64,000 bases of DNA, from the NCBI RefSeq assembly GCF_052065755.1, contig NZ_JBQHTK010000003.1, forward strand, positions 62,001 to 126,000. The letters are read 5' to 3'. Below the pieces are notes generated by a model. The model had not been told where the DNA came from. It searched no databases and was given only the letters and a program-made list of their open reading frames with translations. How positions within the stretch are numbered: position 1 is the first letter of the stretch; every line of letters starts with the position of its first letter. Shown here piece by piece: positions 8,980 through 16,029 of this stretch. Origin of the DNA: Allocoprococcus sp004560705 (GTDB lineage Bacteria; Bacillota; Clostridia; Lachnospirales; Lachnospiraceae). Both the position numbers and the translations under genes were made by a program.

Positions 8980-11112
8980 CTACATACTTTTCCTTTCCGC
9001 AATTTCCGCCATCTTCGCATCGTTCAGACGCGTATCTCCTTTGACTCTTGAATAAGAAAGATATCCATTCATCCGATCGATCTTGGTCAGATTATTACTT
9101 CCGCATACCGGGCAGACATCCATCGCAAGTTCTTCATGACCGCAGTCATCACAATATGCAAGCGATAGATTTACACCTTCATAAAATCCCATATCCATCG
9201 CACGGCGTACCAGTGACTTGATTGCTTCCACGTTATAATTGATTGGATATTTCACATACTGGATCTTTCCACCGTTGCACAGATCCCAAAATCTATTCTC
9301 CAGATCCTGCTTCTGGATCGGAGTGATATCTTCGGTCACATGGCAATGGAAACTGTTGCTCACATACGCACGATCCGAAACATTTTCCACAATACCGTAT
9401 TTCTTACGGAACTGCTGTACCTGAACGCCGCAAAGATTTTCTGCCGGAGTGCCGTAGATCGCATACAGATGCCCATCCTCTTTCTTGAACTCCTGCACCT
9501 TTTTATTGATATATTCCAATGTTTCCAGTGCAAACTCCCCGTCTTCCACCAGAGACTTTTTATTATACAGCTGTTGCAGCTCATTCAGCGCCGTGATTCC
9601 AAAGGATGCTGTCGCCGATTTGAGAAGTGGCTTGATCTTATCATGCGGTTTCAGATGACCGCCATAAAATCCACCCTCACAGTATGCCAGCGGATTGGTT
9701 GACGCACGCAGCTCGCCGAGATAATCATAGGTACGAATATGCAGCTTCCGAATCAATTCCAGATAATAATCCAGCACTTCAAAGAAATCCCGGTTCTCCT
9801 GCCTTGATTTTGCAAGGATCATCGGAAGATGCAGACTGACTGCCCCGATATTAAACCGCCCGACAAAGACCGGTTTGTCATCATCATCTGCCGGATTCAT
9901 TCCGCCTCTTTCATACCACGGTGAAAGGAACGCCCTGCATCCCATAGGGCTTACGATCTTCCCATATTTCTTGTACATACTTGGAACATACCCTTTTCCG
10001 GTAAGGCTCAGCCAATCAGGATACATCGTTTTTCTCGAACATTCAATCCCGGCTTCAAACAGATCCTCCGCCGGAGCTCCCGGTCCATGAAGCTTCTCAT
10101 CATACAGAAATACAAGTTTCGGGAATAATACCGGCTTTTTATGTCCGGCCTTACCCTGACCGTTCTTGCGAACCTCCAGCATAGTTTTCGTAATCAGCTT
10201 TCCATATTTACTGATATTCGTTCCACTCGTCACGGTGATGAACGGATAGTCCCCGCGGCTTGATGAAACAGAGTTGAATTTATATTCCCATCCCTGGAAG
10301 CCCTGCTCCATCTCTTTTTCAAGATCCTTCCACGCTACTTCCTGTGCGGCCTCTTCCGGAAGCCCCAGTGAACGATATTTTTCAAGATGTAATTTATGTG
10401 ACTTCTCGGCATATGGCTCCAGGATCTCATCCACACTCGGCACCGTAAATCCTCCGTACTGCTGGCTTGCAGCGCTCAGCACAATATCTCCGATCACATC
10501 AAAGGCTGTGTCCAGTGTCTTGGGTTCATTATACCACAGATTTCCCATCTCGAACCCTCCGGTCAGAACATTTTTCACATCAAACAGGCAGCAGTTCATC
10601 GTATCCCTGCGCGCTGACATATCGTGAATATAAATATACCCTTCCCGGATCGCCTGAAGCTCCTCCACAGTCAGGAAAAATTTCTTATAAAGCTCTTTGT
10701 TCAATTCATTGAAAATCAGACTTCTCTTCGTAGACACCAGCGCACTGTCCGTATTACTGTTCTCCTTATCCCCGATGTACATGATCGACTGGCTCTTCCG
10801 GTAAACCTCATCCAGCATGTGCACAAAATCCTGCTTATAATTCCGGTAATCCCGGTAACTCTTTGCCACGATCGGATTCACTTTCTCCAGAGCGCCTTCC
10901 ACCACATTGTGCATCTGGGCAATCTGAATCTCCTTCACTCCCAGCTCAAGGACCTTCTCTTCCACAAACCGGCAGATGAACTGAATGTCTTCCTCCGTAA
11001 ACTGAATCAGGGCACGATAGGCAGATTTATTGACAGCCACAACGACTTTCTGTACATTAAATTCTTCTTTCGTTCCGTCCTTCTTGATCACTCTGACATC
11101 TTTCAGATCCAT
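8980..11112 (-). CDS. nrdD: Anaerobic (class III) ribonucleoside-triphosphate reductase
   Basis: The 710-residue enzyme reduces NTPs to dNTPs with a glycyl radical. An ATP-cone regulatory domain occupies about residues 1-95. Near the C-terminus four cysteines (about 654, 657, 667 and 670 in CDDCGH and CPVCGSN) form the zinc site, and RMNGYLS places the radical glycine at about residue 683. The full length matches the family. It is the first gene of nrdD-nrdG-dut. The promoter at 11191-11219 is followed by two NrdR-box-like palindromes, which predicts repression by NrdR. Confidence 0.97.
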   Translation of the reverse strand: MDLKDVRVIKKDGTKEEFNVQKVVVAVNKSAYRALIQFTEEDIQFICRFVEEKVLELGVKEIQIAQMHNVVEGALEKVNPIVAKSYRDYRNYKQDFVHMLDEVYRKSQSIMYIGDKENSNTDSALVSTKRSLIFNELNKELYKKFFLTVEELQAIREGYIYIHDMSARRDTMNCCLFDVKNVLTGGFEMGNLWYNEPKTLDTAFDVIGDIVLSAASQQYGGFTVPSVDEILEPYAEKSHKLHLEKYRSLGLPEEAAQEVAWKDLEKEMEQGFQGWEYKFNSVSSSRGDYPFITVTSGTNISKYGKLITKTMLEVRKNGQGKAGHKKPVLFPKLVFLYDEKLHGPGAPAEDLFEAGIECSRKTMYPDWLSLTGKGYVPSMYKKYGKIVSPMGCRAFLSPWYERGGMNPADDDDKPVFVGRFNIGAVSLHLPMILAKSRQENRDFFEVLDYYLELIRKLHIRTYDYLGELRASTNPLAYCEGGFYGGHLKPHDKIKPLLKSATASFGITALNELQQLYNKKSLVEDGEFALETLEYINKKVQEFKKEDGHLYAIYGTPAENLCGVQVQQFRKKYGIVENVSDRAYVSNSFHCHVTEDITPIQKQDLENRFWDLCNGGKIQYVKYPINYNVEAIKSLVRRAMDMGFYEGVNLSLAYCDDCGHEELAMDVCPVCGSNNLTKIDRMNGYLSYSRVKGDTRLNDAKMAEIAERKSM

Positions 11113-11126
11113 AAATCGTCTCCTTT

Positions 11127-11142
11127 CTACTATATATTGTGT
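11127..11142. promoter_or_regulatory. NrdR box 1 (proximal)
   Basis: CTACTATATATTGTGT matches the NrdR operator consensus (ACACWATATATWGTGT) at about 14 of 16 positions. It lies between the nrdD promoter and its start codon. Confidence 0.75.
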
Positions 11143-11158
11143 TTGTTGTATTATTTTA

Positions 11159-11174
11159 AAACAATATTATGTGC
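11159..11174. promoter_or_regulatory. NrdR box 2 (distal)
   Basis: AAACAATATTATGTGC is a weaker match to the same consensus. It starts 32 bp from box 1, three helical turns, which is the spacing typical of paired NrdR boxes. Confidence 0.7.
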
Positions 11175-11190
11175 TTTATTTTGCTTTTCT

Positions 11191-11219
11191 ATTTTACCAT
11201 TTCTCCCGGATTAAGTCAA
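11191..11219 (-). promoter_or_regulatory. nrdD promoter
   Basis: On the minus strand TTGACT (11219-11214) and TAAAAT (11196-11191) are separated by 17 bp. Both NrdR boxes lie downstream of the -10 element. Confidence 0.75.
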
Positions 11220-11329
11220 TGTTCTTGTATTTACTGCTCCAAATATAAACATGAAAAAGTTGATGTACGCTCTTGGCACGTAGCCCGCAGTAAATGCTGG
11301 TTACTGTGTGAAAAGTAACATGAAAAAAA

Positions 11330-11361
11330 CAGACATTCCACGTATGAACACGAAACATCTG
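11330..11361 (-). terminator. Terminator after the small Cys-rich gene
   Basis: Minus-strand CAGATGTTTCGTG pairs with CGTGGAATGTCTG across a 6-nt loop (several G-U pairs), followed by seven T. The rest of the 11220-11421 gap holds a short inverted repeat (GTTAC...GTAAC at 11300-11319) and nothing else I can name. Confidence 0.65.
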
Positions 11362-11421
11362 CTTTTTCTAAATCCCCCTATCCTTTAAATTATCCACAGT
11401 TTCGACCATAATCTGATGATC

Positions 11422-11619
11422 CTATTCCGGCTGCTCGGCCTCCTGTTCAGGTAGCACGATTCCACAGCAGGTGAATGACCCGAATCCTGCGGATGCAATA
11501 ATATTTCCACAGACCGGACATATTCCTTCTGCGTTAGTTTTTTCTTTTCTCTCAGTTCTTTTCTTGTTTTTCCGATTACATATCCCATTTACATTTACCT
11601 CTCTTTGCTGTTTTTTCAT
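11422..11619 (-). CDS. Small Cys-rich (zinc-ribbon-like) protein
   Basis: A 65-residue frame has a lysine- and arginine-rich N-terminal half and a C-terminal half with CPVCGN and, 14 residues on, a CC pair (GFGSFTCCGIVLPE). This spacing suggests a small metal-binding knuckle. I do not recognise the family with certainty. The gene follows the ATC-hydrolase-like gene on the same strand but is separated from it by a terminator-like hairpin. The start is weakly supported: the ATG at 11619 has no good ribosome site. A second overlapping frame (11385-11588) has a better site but no recognisable motif; the Cys pattern argues for the frame given here. Confidence 0.5.
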   Translation of the reverse strand: MKKQQREVNVNGICNRKNKKRTERKEKTNAEGICPVCGNIIASAGFGSFTCCGIVLPEQEAEQPE

Positions 11620-11640
11620 AGCTTTATTGTATCTTCCATT

Positions 11641-11677
11641 TAAAAAAAACAGCAACCTACGAAGCGTAGAGCAACTG
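11641..11677 (-). terminator. Probable terminator of the ATC-hydrolase-like gene
   Basis: An imperfect hairpin with a CTACG/CGTAG core and outer CAG/CTG pairs is followed by eight T on the minus strand. It lies just after the gene ending at 11705. Confidence 0.5.
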
Positions 11678-11704
11678 TGTGCTAGGCAACCATGAGACTT
11701 CCTT

Positions 11705-12205
11705 CTATTTCTTTCTCCTCACGAACCGGATCTTACACACCTCATCCCCATTCGCAATCGTCGCGGGCAGATCCAGCTCGCATCCGAAACTCTCCGCAAT
11801 TCCCCTGTCACCACACATCGCATGATCACAGAGCACCCGGATTTCCTCATCCGTACATCCCTGCTTCTGCCACGCTTTCACCAGCGGACAATAATTAAAA
11901 TCAATATCCAGATGATCATCCGTACACTGCTTGATATCCATCTCAAAAACCCACTGTGCAAACTTCGAAAACAACGTTTTCTTCAGCCCCTTCAGCGAAT
12001 CCCTGCCGCCTGCCTTCTTTCGCAGATTTGCTCCCTGATAAAGACCACATCTGCGGATCGCATCCGGCGCATACTCCTTCGAATCCAGCCCTTTCTTCTT
12101 CGCCTCATCACAAAGCAAATACATCCAAAGCGCCCGGTGCTCCAACTGCTCCCTGATCGCAACAATAAGAGGATTCTTAATCTTTGGTTCATTTTTAATA
12201 CTCAT
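11705..12205 (-). CDS. L-2-amino-thiazoline-4-carboxylic acid hydrolase-like protein
   Basis: The 166-residue protein resembles the ATC hydrolase family: a conserved RRCGLY near residue 55, DIKQCTDDHLDIDFNYCPLVKAW around 105-127, and LCDHAMCGDRGIAE further on. Characterised members open the thiazoline ring on the way to L-cysteine in some pseudomonads. In Clostridia these proteins are common and of unproven function, so the name indicates similarity only. The ATG at 12205 follows GAAGGAGG at proper spacing and is preferred over an upstream frame extension. The 5' region is the unusual C-rich stretch described separately. Confidence 0.7.
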   Translation of the reverse strand: MSIKNEPKIKNPLIVAIREQLEHRALWMYLLCDEAKKKGLDSKEYAPDAIRRCGLYQGANLRKKAGGRDSLKGLKKTLFSKFAQWVFEMDIKQCTDDHLDIDFNYCPLVKAWQKQGCTDEEIRVLCDHAMCGDRGIAESFGCELDLPATIANGDEVCKIRFVRRKK

Positions 12206-12303
12206 CTCTTCTTCCTCCTTCACTCCAATAGTTCATCTAAAGATTTTAACAATCACACACAACACCAGATAAATAACCGGAATATCTGCCTTCAGTTCTT
12301 TTG

Positions 12304-12391
12304 CCTTCTCTCTCAAATTCACTTTCCTATCCTCACCATCCCCAACAAAACTATATTCTCTTAACCATTCTACCAAACCCCACCCCCAACC
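12304..12391. other. Strand-skewed, G-free stretch
   Basis: About 88 consecutive bases on the plus strand contain no G; the minus strand therefore has no C. It leads into the 59-bp tandem repeats. No gene or conventional regulatory site is visible in it. Purine/pyrimidine asymmetry like this can favour RNA:DNA hybrids, which is inference only. Confidence 0.6.
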
Positions 12392-12404
12392 GCAATCCCA
12401 ACAA

Positions 12405-12640
12405 CAAACTCCACCTCAACCTCCCCTCCTTCATCCCACCAGCGCCAGGGGCCCTCGCCCCAACAAACTCTCCCTCAACCTCCCCTCCCTCATCCCACCA
12501 GCACCAGGGGACCTCGCCCCAACAAACTCTCCCTCAACCTCCCCTCCCTCATCCCACCAGCGCCAGGGGCCCTCGCCCCAACAAACTCTCCCTCAACCTC
12601 CCCTCCCTCATCCCACCAGCGCCAGGGGCCCTCGCCCCGC
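12405..12640. repeat. 59-bp tandem repeat, about four copies
   Basis: The landmark CCCACCAGC recurs with a constant 59-bp step (its A at 12441, 12500, 12559 and 12618). Copies are nearly identical; the second carries CACCAGGGGA in place of CGCCAGGGGC. On the minus strand three copies contain four G runs with loops of 4, 1 and 7 bases, a canonical G-quadruplex pattern; the first copy is disrupted. Since 59 is not a multiple of three, the array cannot encode a repeated peptide in one frame. Confidence 0.9.
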
Positions 12641-12688
12641 ACGCGCGTCCCCCAAACAACCGTACGTAGAGTCCTTGGGAAGTACCAG

Positions 12689-12870
12689 CCCGCGCAGATG
12701 TTCGGTAGGGATTACGGAGGTTAAGCGAAGCGCGGTGGAAATCCGTGCCAAAAATGTTAGGGCCCGAGGTGGGCGACCCATTGGTCAACCATCTCGGACC
12801 CTTACAGTTTTGTGCACTAGTTCCACCGCAGCGCAGCCTCGGAGTAATCCCTACCGAGCATCTGCGCGGG
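12689..12870. repeat. 182-bp imperfect palindrome
   Basis: CCCGCGCAGATG at 12689-12700 is the inverse complement of 12859-12870. Further matched segments lie symmetrically inward: GGGATTAC (12708-12715) with 12844-12851, GCGGTGGAA (12732-12740) with 12821-12829, and CCGAG (12764-12768) with 12793-12797. All share a centre near 12780, leaving a loop of roughly 15-20 bases. The minus-strand RNA would fold into a hairpin of about 80 bp with small internal loops. It begins just after the stop codon of the transporter ATPase gene and has no T run. GCGTCCC occurs on both sides (12645-12651 and 12870-12876). Confidence 0.85.
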
Positions 12871-12875
12871 CGTCC

Positions 12876-13649
12876 CTAATTCCCACACTCAATACTTATT
12901 TCATTAAACATCTTCAATATCTCATCCACCGGCATCTTCGCCTTCTCTTCCCCGCTCTTATCAATCACGCACTCACCCTGGTGCATCATAATAAGCCGGT
13001 TTCCATACTCCACCGCATATCTGAGATTATGTGTCACCATAATTGTAGTCAGTTTCTTCTCCTTCACGATCTTATCCGTCAGTTCCATGATCAGTTCCGC
13101 CGTCTTCGGATCCAGCGCTGCCGTATGCTCATCCAGAATCAGGAATTCAATCGGCGTCATGGTAGACATCAAAAGTGCCATCGCCTGTCTCTGGCCTCCA
13201 GAAAGAGACCCCACTTTCACATCCATCTTATCCTCAAGTCCAAGGCCAAGCTGCGCCAGAGATTCCCGATAATACTCGATTCTGGCTTTATTCGTTCCTC
13301 TTCCCAGTCCAAAGAACTTTCCTTTATTATCCGCCAGTGACATATTTTCAAGAATCGTCATGGACGGGCAGGTTCCCATCGCCGGATTCTGATAAACCCT
13401 TCCAATCTTCCGGTTTCTTTTATATTCCTTTTCCCTGGTAATATCCTTTCCGTCGATCAGAATGCTTCCCGCTTCCACCGGAATGCTTCCGCAGATAATA
13501 TTCAGCATAGAAGTTTTGCCTGAGCCGTTGCTTCCTACCACCGAAACAAATTCTCCATCGCGAATCGTCAGGTTAAAATCCTGAAAAAGACACATTTCAT
13601 TGACGGTTCCCGGATTATAATACTTATGAATATCTCTAAGCTCCAGCAT
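12876..13649 (-). CDS. trpZ: Tryptophan ABC transporter, ATP-binding protein
   Basis: The 257-residue ABC ATPase has Walker A GSNGSGKTS near residue 40, the signature LSGGQRQAMALLM near 150, Walker B FLILDEHTAALD near 170, and a switch histidine in VTHNLR. It powers the permease encoded just upstream, with which it overlaps by 14 bp. The permease and binding protein belong to a system predicted in Firmicutes to import tryptophan, and the T-box at the head of this operon reads a TGG codon. The symbol follows that predicted trpXYZ naming. The gene ends immediately beside a large palindrome rather than at a standard terminator. Confidence 0.85.
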   Translation of the reverse strand: MLELRDIHKYYNPGTVNEMCLFQDFNLTIRDGEFVSVVGSNGSGKTSMLNIICGSIPVEAGSILIDGKDITREKEYKRNRKIGRVYQNPAMGTCPSMTILENMSLADNKGKFFGLGRGTNKARIEYYRESLAQLGLGLEDKMDVKVGSLSGGQRQAMALLMSTMTPIEFLILDEHTAALDPKTAELIMELTDKIVKEKKLTTIMVTHNLRYAVEYGNRLIMMHQGECVIDKSGEEKAKMPVDEILKMFNEISIECGN

Positions 13650-14523
13650 TCTTCTTCACCTTCTTCTTTCTCTCCATACTCAACACCAGAATCACAAGGA
13701 ACAATACTGCCGTAATCAGTTTCATATCCTGCGGTTCAAAGCTTCTCAGCGCAATTGCCACACATGCCTTGTAGATCACAGAGCCTACAAGTACTGCCGT
13801 TGTCGTCTTCATAAATGTCAGATTCTTGAAAATGCTCGTACCAATAATAACACTTGCAAGTCCGATGACCATAGCACCGGTACCACTGGAAATTTCGAAC
13901 ACTCTCTCCTCCTGACAAAACACACATCCCGCCAGCGCTACAAGTCCATTTGCAATCGCAAGGCCGAGGATTTTCACATTTCCCTGATCTTTCGCCAGAG
14001 AAGTCACCAGCTTATCGTTGTCACCGACGGCACGGAGCAGATAACCTGACTGAGTTTTCATATAAAGATCCAAAAGAATTTTGCAGAATATTGCAATGAT
14101 CAAAATCATGATCAGAGTACTGTATTTTGATAATGCTTCCGGAACCACTTTATCAATTACATCATTTTTAAAAATTGTTTTCTGCGAAAATAACGGCACA
14201 TTTGCAGTTCCGGCAACTCTCAGATTGATGCTCCAGAGTGCTGTCATCATAATAATGCCGGACAACAGATCCCGCACTTTACATTTCACATGAATCAGTC
14301 CCGTACAGATTCCCGCGATCACTCCAACCAGAAATGCCGCAACAAGTGTCAGGTACGGATTCACACCTCTCGTAATCAAAAGTGCTGTCACCGCCGCTCC
14401 GAGAGGAAAACTTCCATCTACGGTCAAATCCGGAAAATCCAGTATTTTATATGTGATATAGATTCCCAGAGAAAGGATACCGTAGATCAGCCCCTGCTCC
14501 AGAATAGACACTGCAAAACTCAT
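13636..14523 (-). CDS. trpY: Tryptophan ABC transporter, permease
   Basis: The 295-residue membrane protein has eight to ten hydrophobic segments. It opens with the family pattern LIYGILSLGIYITYKILDFP and continues with LTVDGSFPLGAA, as in the branched-chain-type permeases that accompany TrpX-like binding proteins. It forms the channel for the substrate delivered by the lipoprotein. It overlaps the ATPase gene and follows the binding-protein gene by 72 bp, consistent with one transcript under the Trp T-box. Confidence 0.85.
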   Translation of the reverse strand: MSFAVSILEQGLIYGILSLGIYITYKILDFPDLTVDGSFPLGAAVTALLITRGVNPYLTLVAAFLVGVIAGICTGLIHVKCKVRDLLSGIIMMTALWSINLRVAGTANVPLFSQKTIFKNDVIDKVVPEALSKYSTLIMILIIAIFCKILLDLYMKTQSGYLLRAVGDNDKLVTSLAKDQGNVKILGLAIANGLVALAGCVFCQEERVFEISSGTGAMVIGLASVIIGTSIFKNLTFMKTTTAVLVGSVIYKACVAIALRSFEPQDMKLITAVLFLVILVLSMERKKKVKKNAGA

Positions 14524-14595
14524 GCCATTAAACCCCGCTTTTCTTCAAAATCGTATAATTCTAATCCAATAAACGTTTTACTTGATACTAATATA

Positions 14596-15603
14596 TTACT
14601 CAGCAATACTGTCATAAACTTCCACTGCACCGGAAACCAGATCATCGGAAAGTGTAATTCCAAGATCTGCAGCAACCTTTGTATTCAGATAAAGTCCTGC
14701 TTCCGTGATGGTCTCAAAGTTAATCTCAGAAGCTGCCGCCTCACCTTTCAGCACTTTAGCTGCCATCTTACCAGTCTGCTTTCCAAGCGCTACATAATCC
14801 AGACCTTCTGCTGCAAGACAACCGATCTTAACCTGCTCGATTTCACTTCCGAATACCGGAACCTTCGCTGCGTTTGCTTTATCCAGAATAGTTGCAAGCG
14901 AATTTACAACGGTATTATCTGTCAGATTGGAAATGCAATCTACTTTTGTCAGAAGATCATCTGCTGCCAGTGCGATTTCTGATGTATTCGTGATTCCCTT
15001 TTCTACCAGTTCAAAACCATAATCACCGACTTTTTCTTTGTATTCTTCAATCGCCGAAACACTGTTTGCTTCACTGGTTGTATAAATGATACCGATCGTC
15101 TTTGCATCCGGGAGAACCTCTCGGATCATTCGAAGCTGCTCTTCAACCGGCAGCTTATCGCTTGTTCCTGTCACTTCACCGACCGGTTTACCGTCTGCAT
15201 CCGCAAGCTCTGCTGCAACCGGGTCCGTTACTGCTGTAAAGATAACCGGAATGTCGGAATCCATTGCTGCATTGTATGCGCTCTGCGCACTTGGTGTCGC
15301 AATGCCACAGATCATATCCACCTTGTCAGAAACAAAACTGCTCGCGATCTGGGAAGCCGTTCCCATATCCGCTGCCGCATTCTTATATTCAATCGTCAGG
15401 TTCTTGCCTTCTTCAATCCCCTCTTCTTTTAGTCCCTCAATAAATCCTTCACGGCAATTATCCAGAGATCCGTGTTCGGCGAACTGTGAAATACCGATTG
15501 TATAACTCTTCTCGCCACTGCTTTCTTTCTTAGCGCCACATCCTGCCACCATTGTAACTGCCATTGCCATGCTCAAAATTACTGCTACTGTTCTCTTTTT
15601 CAT
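14596..15603 (-). CDS. trpX: Tryptophan ABC transporter, substrate-binding lipoprotein
   Basis: The 335-residue protein starts with a lipoprotein signal peptide; the lipobox is VAGC with the lipidated cysteine at residue 22. The mature part matches the ABC-type substrate-binding family that includes TrpX (YTIGISQFAEHGSLD at the start, then an IASSFVSDKVDMICGIATPS hinge region). It would capture tryptophan outside the membrane. The substrate assignment comes from the T-box specifier, not from the protein. GAGAAGGAGAC precedes the ATG. Two lobes and normal family length argue that the gene is intact. Confidence 0.88.
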   Translation of the reverse strand: MKKRTVAVILSMAMAVTMVAGCGAKKESSGEKSYTIGISQFAEHGSLDNCREGFIEGLKEEGIEEGKNLTIEYKNAAADMGTASQIASSFVSDKVDMICGIATPSAQSAYNAAMDSDIPVIFTAVTDPVAAELADADGKPVGEVTGTSDKLPVEEQLRMIREVLPDAKTIGIIYTTSEANSVSAIEEYKEKVGDYGFELVEKGITNTSEIALAADDLLTKVDCISNLTDNTVVNSLATILDKANAAKVPVFGSEIEQVKIGCLAAEGLDYVALGKQTGKMAAKVLKGEAAASEINFETITEAGLYLNTKVAADLGITLSDDLVSGAVEVYDSIAE

Positions 15604-15715
15604 AATTTTTGTCTCCTTCTCTTTTCATAATGATTGACCTTTTTGCTTCATTCCATATGCCCGGAATTCTGCTTTCGTTAGTAAGAAGTACGACTTTCAT
15701 GTCTGCCACGATAAT

Positions 15716-15985
15716 AAAAAGCGCCCCAACCCTATCCGGATTGAGGCGGTAATAAATTCATATTAACGCGGTACCACTCAACTTCAACAGTCTGACTGTC
15801 CTCTTCCATGTACTAACATACACTCCACATTGATAACGGGTCGGGTTCCCGACATACCATACTCTCCAAAGATTTCAGGCTGCCCTCAAAAGTCCATTCA
15901 ACTATCAGCTCCATACGGCAATCACACCCCCTGCCGCTCTCTGTGATCTTGCTTTGATAATCTACTACTCTTTCTCAACGGTTTC
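15716..15985 (-). promoter_or_regulatory. T-box leader, specifier TGG (tryptophan)
   Basis: Minus-strand RNA upstream of trpX has all T-box landmarks: stem I with the AGTA element (15969-15966), an AGAGAG purine-rich segment, specifier codon TGG (15896-15894) in the context GAATGGAC, the T-box sequence TGGTACCGCG (15776-15767) that pairs with the tRNA acceptor end, and a terminator (stem 15748-15721 plus T run). Uncharged tRNA-Trp should stabilise the antiterminator and turn the transporter on when tryptophan is scarce. Confidence 0.92.
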
Positions 15986-16000
15986 TATTCTATAGAAAAT

Positions 16001-16029
16001 ATCCTAATACATTCTTTTTCATTTGTCAA
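16001..16029 (-). promoter_or_regulatory. Promoter of the Trp T-box transcript
   Basis: TTGACA (16029-16024) and TAGGAT (16006-16001) are spaced by 17 bp on the minus strand. The -35 element contains the TGA stop codon of the upstream symporter gene. Confidence 0.7.

Noticed and set aside
11385..11588. 67-residue frame overlapping the small Cys-rich gene
   Set aside because: It has a better ribosome site but no recognisable motif, whereas the other frame keeps a clear CPVCG and CC pattern.
12405..12640. CRISPR array
   Set aside because: The repeats are directly tandem with no variable spacers, and no cas genes are present.
12301..12669. Proline/serine-rich 122-residue frame on the plus strand across the repeat array
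   Set aside because: It arises from the C-rich 59-bp repeats, which shift frame at each copy, and it has no ribosome site or conserved composition.
12549..12788. 79-residue frame on the minus strand covering repeat and palindrome
   Set aside because: It spans two noncoding repeat elements and has no credible start site; coding would conflict with the palindrome symmetry.
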